Shown in pieces: positions 4,702 to 5,329 of a stretch of DNA of 5,329 nucleotides. The position numbers and the translations under genes were made by a program. The first letter of the stretch is position 1; every line of letters starts with the position of its first letter. The notes beneath the pieces were generated by a model. That model was not told the DNA's origin. It ran no database searches and was given only the letters and a program-made list of their open reading frames with translations. This DNA is from Candidatus Thorarchaeota archaeon (GTDB lineage: Archaea > Asgardarchaeota > Thorarchaeia > Thorarchaeales > Thorarchaeaceae), in contig JAEOST010000677.1 of assembly GCA_016840245.1 (NCBI GenBank), positions 1-5,329 of the forward strand. Reading direction: 5' to 3'.

Positions 4702-5329
4702 TCAGAAGCGTATACATCCTCGGTCAGCAGAGTAATCTTGTCTATTCGAAAGAGTACGCCACAAGCGAATCCAAGGCAAGTCTAATTGAATTCCTTGTAA
4801 ACATGAGTCAGTTTCTTACAACTGTTGATCTTGAAGAGAAGACAGAACACATGAATCTGTCAGTCTCAAGAATATTCTACAGAGTCATAGAAACCTACAC
4901 CTTCGTCTTCATTGCTGACAAAGCTGATGATGCCGCTCAGATTGAAGAGAAGATTGGACAATTAGTGGATGTCTTCATCAGAGACTTTGCACATCTTACT
5001 GCAGCTGGTCAGCCACTTGATGGATTTGATGAGAAGGTTGATGAAATTGCTGTAACTATGGTAAAGGTGGCAATACTCGGTTTCGCAGGGGTTGGTAAGA
5101 CAACAACACTCCATTTGCTTAGAGGGGAAACGTTACCACTCATCCATGACCCAACAATTGGTGTTTCAATTAAAAAACTACCAGAAGAAGTCGAGAATGC
5201 CAATATCGTTCTCTGGGATCTCGCAGGACAATCACGATTCTCAATTCTGTGGGCAAAGATGATAGCCAATGCACAGGTGGTTATTATTGTCACTGACAGT
5301 ACCCTTGAGAATGTCTTGAGAAGTAAGAA
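4683..5329 (+). CDS. Longin-like domain fused to an Arf/Rab-type small GTPase, cut by the right edge
   Basis: 215 codons are visible and the frame is open at the edge. Residues about 6-108 look like a longin domain: strands VIRSVYILGQ and LVYSKEYA, helix SLIEFLVNMSQFL, strands around LSVSRIFYRVIE and YTFVFIADK, then helix QIEEKIGQLVDVFIRDF. A short linker leads to a Ras-superfamily G domain from about 126: Walker A GFAGVGKT (133-140), switch I PTIG (157-160, T158 corresponding to Arf T48), G3 WDLAGQ (178-183, Q183 the expected catalytic Gln), then strand VVIIVTDST. The tryptophan and PTIG are Arf-like, whereas AGQ in place of GGQ is Ras/Rab-like. The G4 NKxD and G5 motifs lie outside the window. 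No N-terminal amphipathic helix or myristoylation context is evident; the longin domain takes that place. The ATG at 4683 overlaps the upstream gene by 19 bases; a GTG at 4698 giving a 4-base overlap is the alternative, with purine-rich GGGGCGAG before it. Translational coupling with the upstream gene is likely. Confidence 0.92.
   Translation, partial: MGREKVIRSVYILGQQSNLVYSKEYATSESKASLIEFLVNMSQFLTTVDLEEKTEHMNLSVSRIFYRVIETYTFVFIADKADDAAQIEEKIGQLVDVFIRDFAHLTAAGQPLDGFDEKVDEIAVTMVKVAILGFAGVGKTTTLHLLRGETLPLIHDPTIGVSIKKLPEEVENANIVLWDLAGQSRFSILWAKMIANAQVVIIVTDSTLENVLRSK

Overview
The window looks archaeal and most likely comes from an Asgard archaeon; a Thorarchaeia- or Lokiarchaeia-like lineage is a guess. 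Three things point that way. One is an Arf/Rab-type small GTPase domain fused behind a longin-like domain. The second is a neighbour combining an N-terminal longin-like fold with winged helices, next to a Cys/His-rich zinc protein. The third is the form of the upstream regions: TATA-like boxes about 25-30 bases before start codons, little leader sequence and weak or absent Shine-Dalgarno sites. No rRNA, tRNA, CRISPR array or insertion sequence was seen.

Left half (minus strand). A partial gene of unknown function runs off the left edge (1-302). Next to it is a terminator-like hairpin plus T tract (342-395) that would end the flotillin-like SPFH gene (423-1748). A 273-base spacer follows, then an NfeD-family membrane protein gene (2022-2984). 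NfeD followed by an SPFH protein is a well-known membrane-microdomain pair. Here the NfeD protein carries an extraordinary insertion of about 115 residues: 27 histidines, almost all spaced every fourth residue in Asp-His-Asp-Val/Ile units, arranged as three blocks of nine.

Right half (plus strand). A divergent promoter region (2985-3094) with a perfect 7-bp inverted repeat separates the NfeD gene from a small Cys/His-rich zinc-binding protein (3095-3475). After a 104-base gap with its own promoter-like element comes a 373-residue protein with a longin-like N-terminus and two winged-helix domains (3580-4701). Its 3' end overlaps the start of a longin-like/small-GTPase fusion protein (4683 to the right edge), which is cut by the window before its G4 and G5 motifs.

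Working model (inference). The left pair builds a membrane microdomain with a metal-binding or strongly polyanionic module. The right pair is a translationally coupled GTPase plus partner, recalling eukaryotic longin-based GTPase platforms such as the NPRL2/NPRL3 subunits of GATOR1 or the longin-type N-domain of the SRP receptor alpha subunit. Whether the two halves act together is not shown by the sequence.
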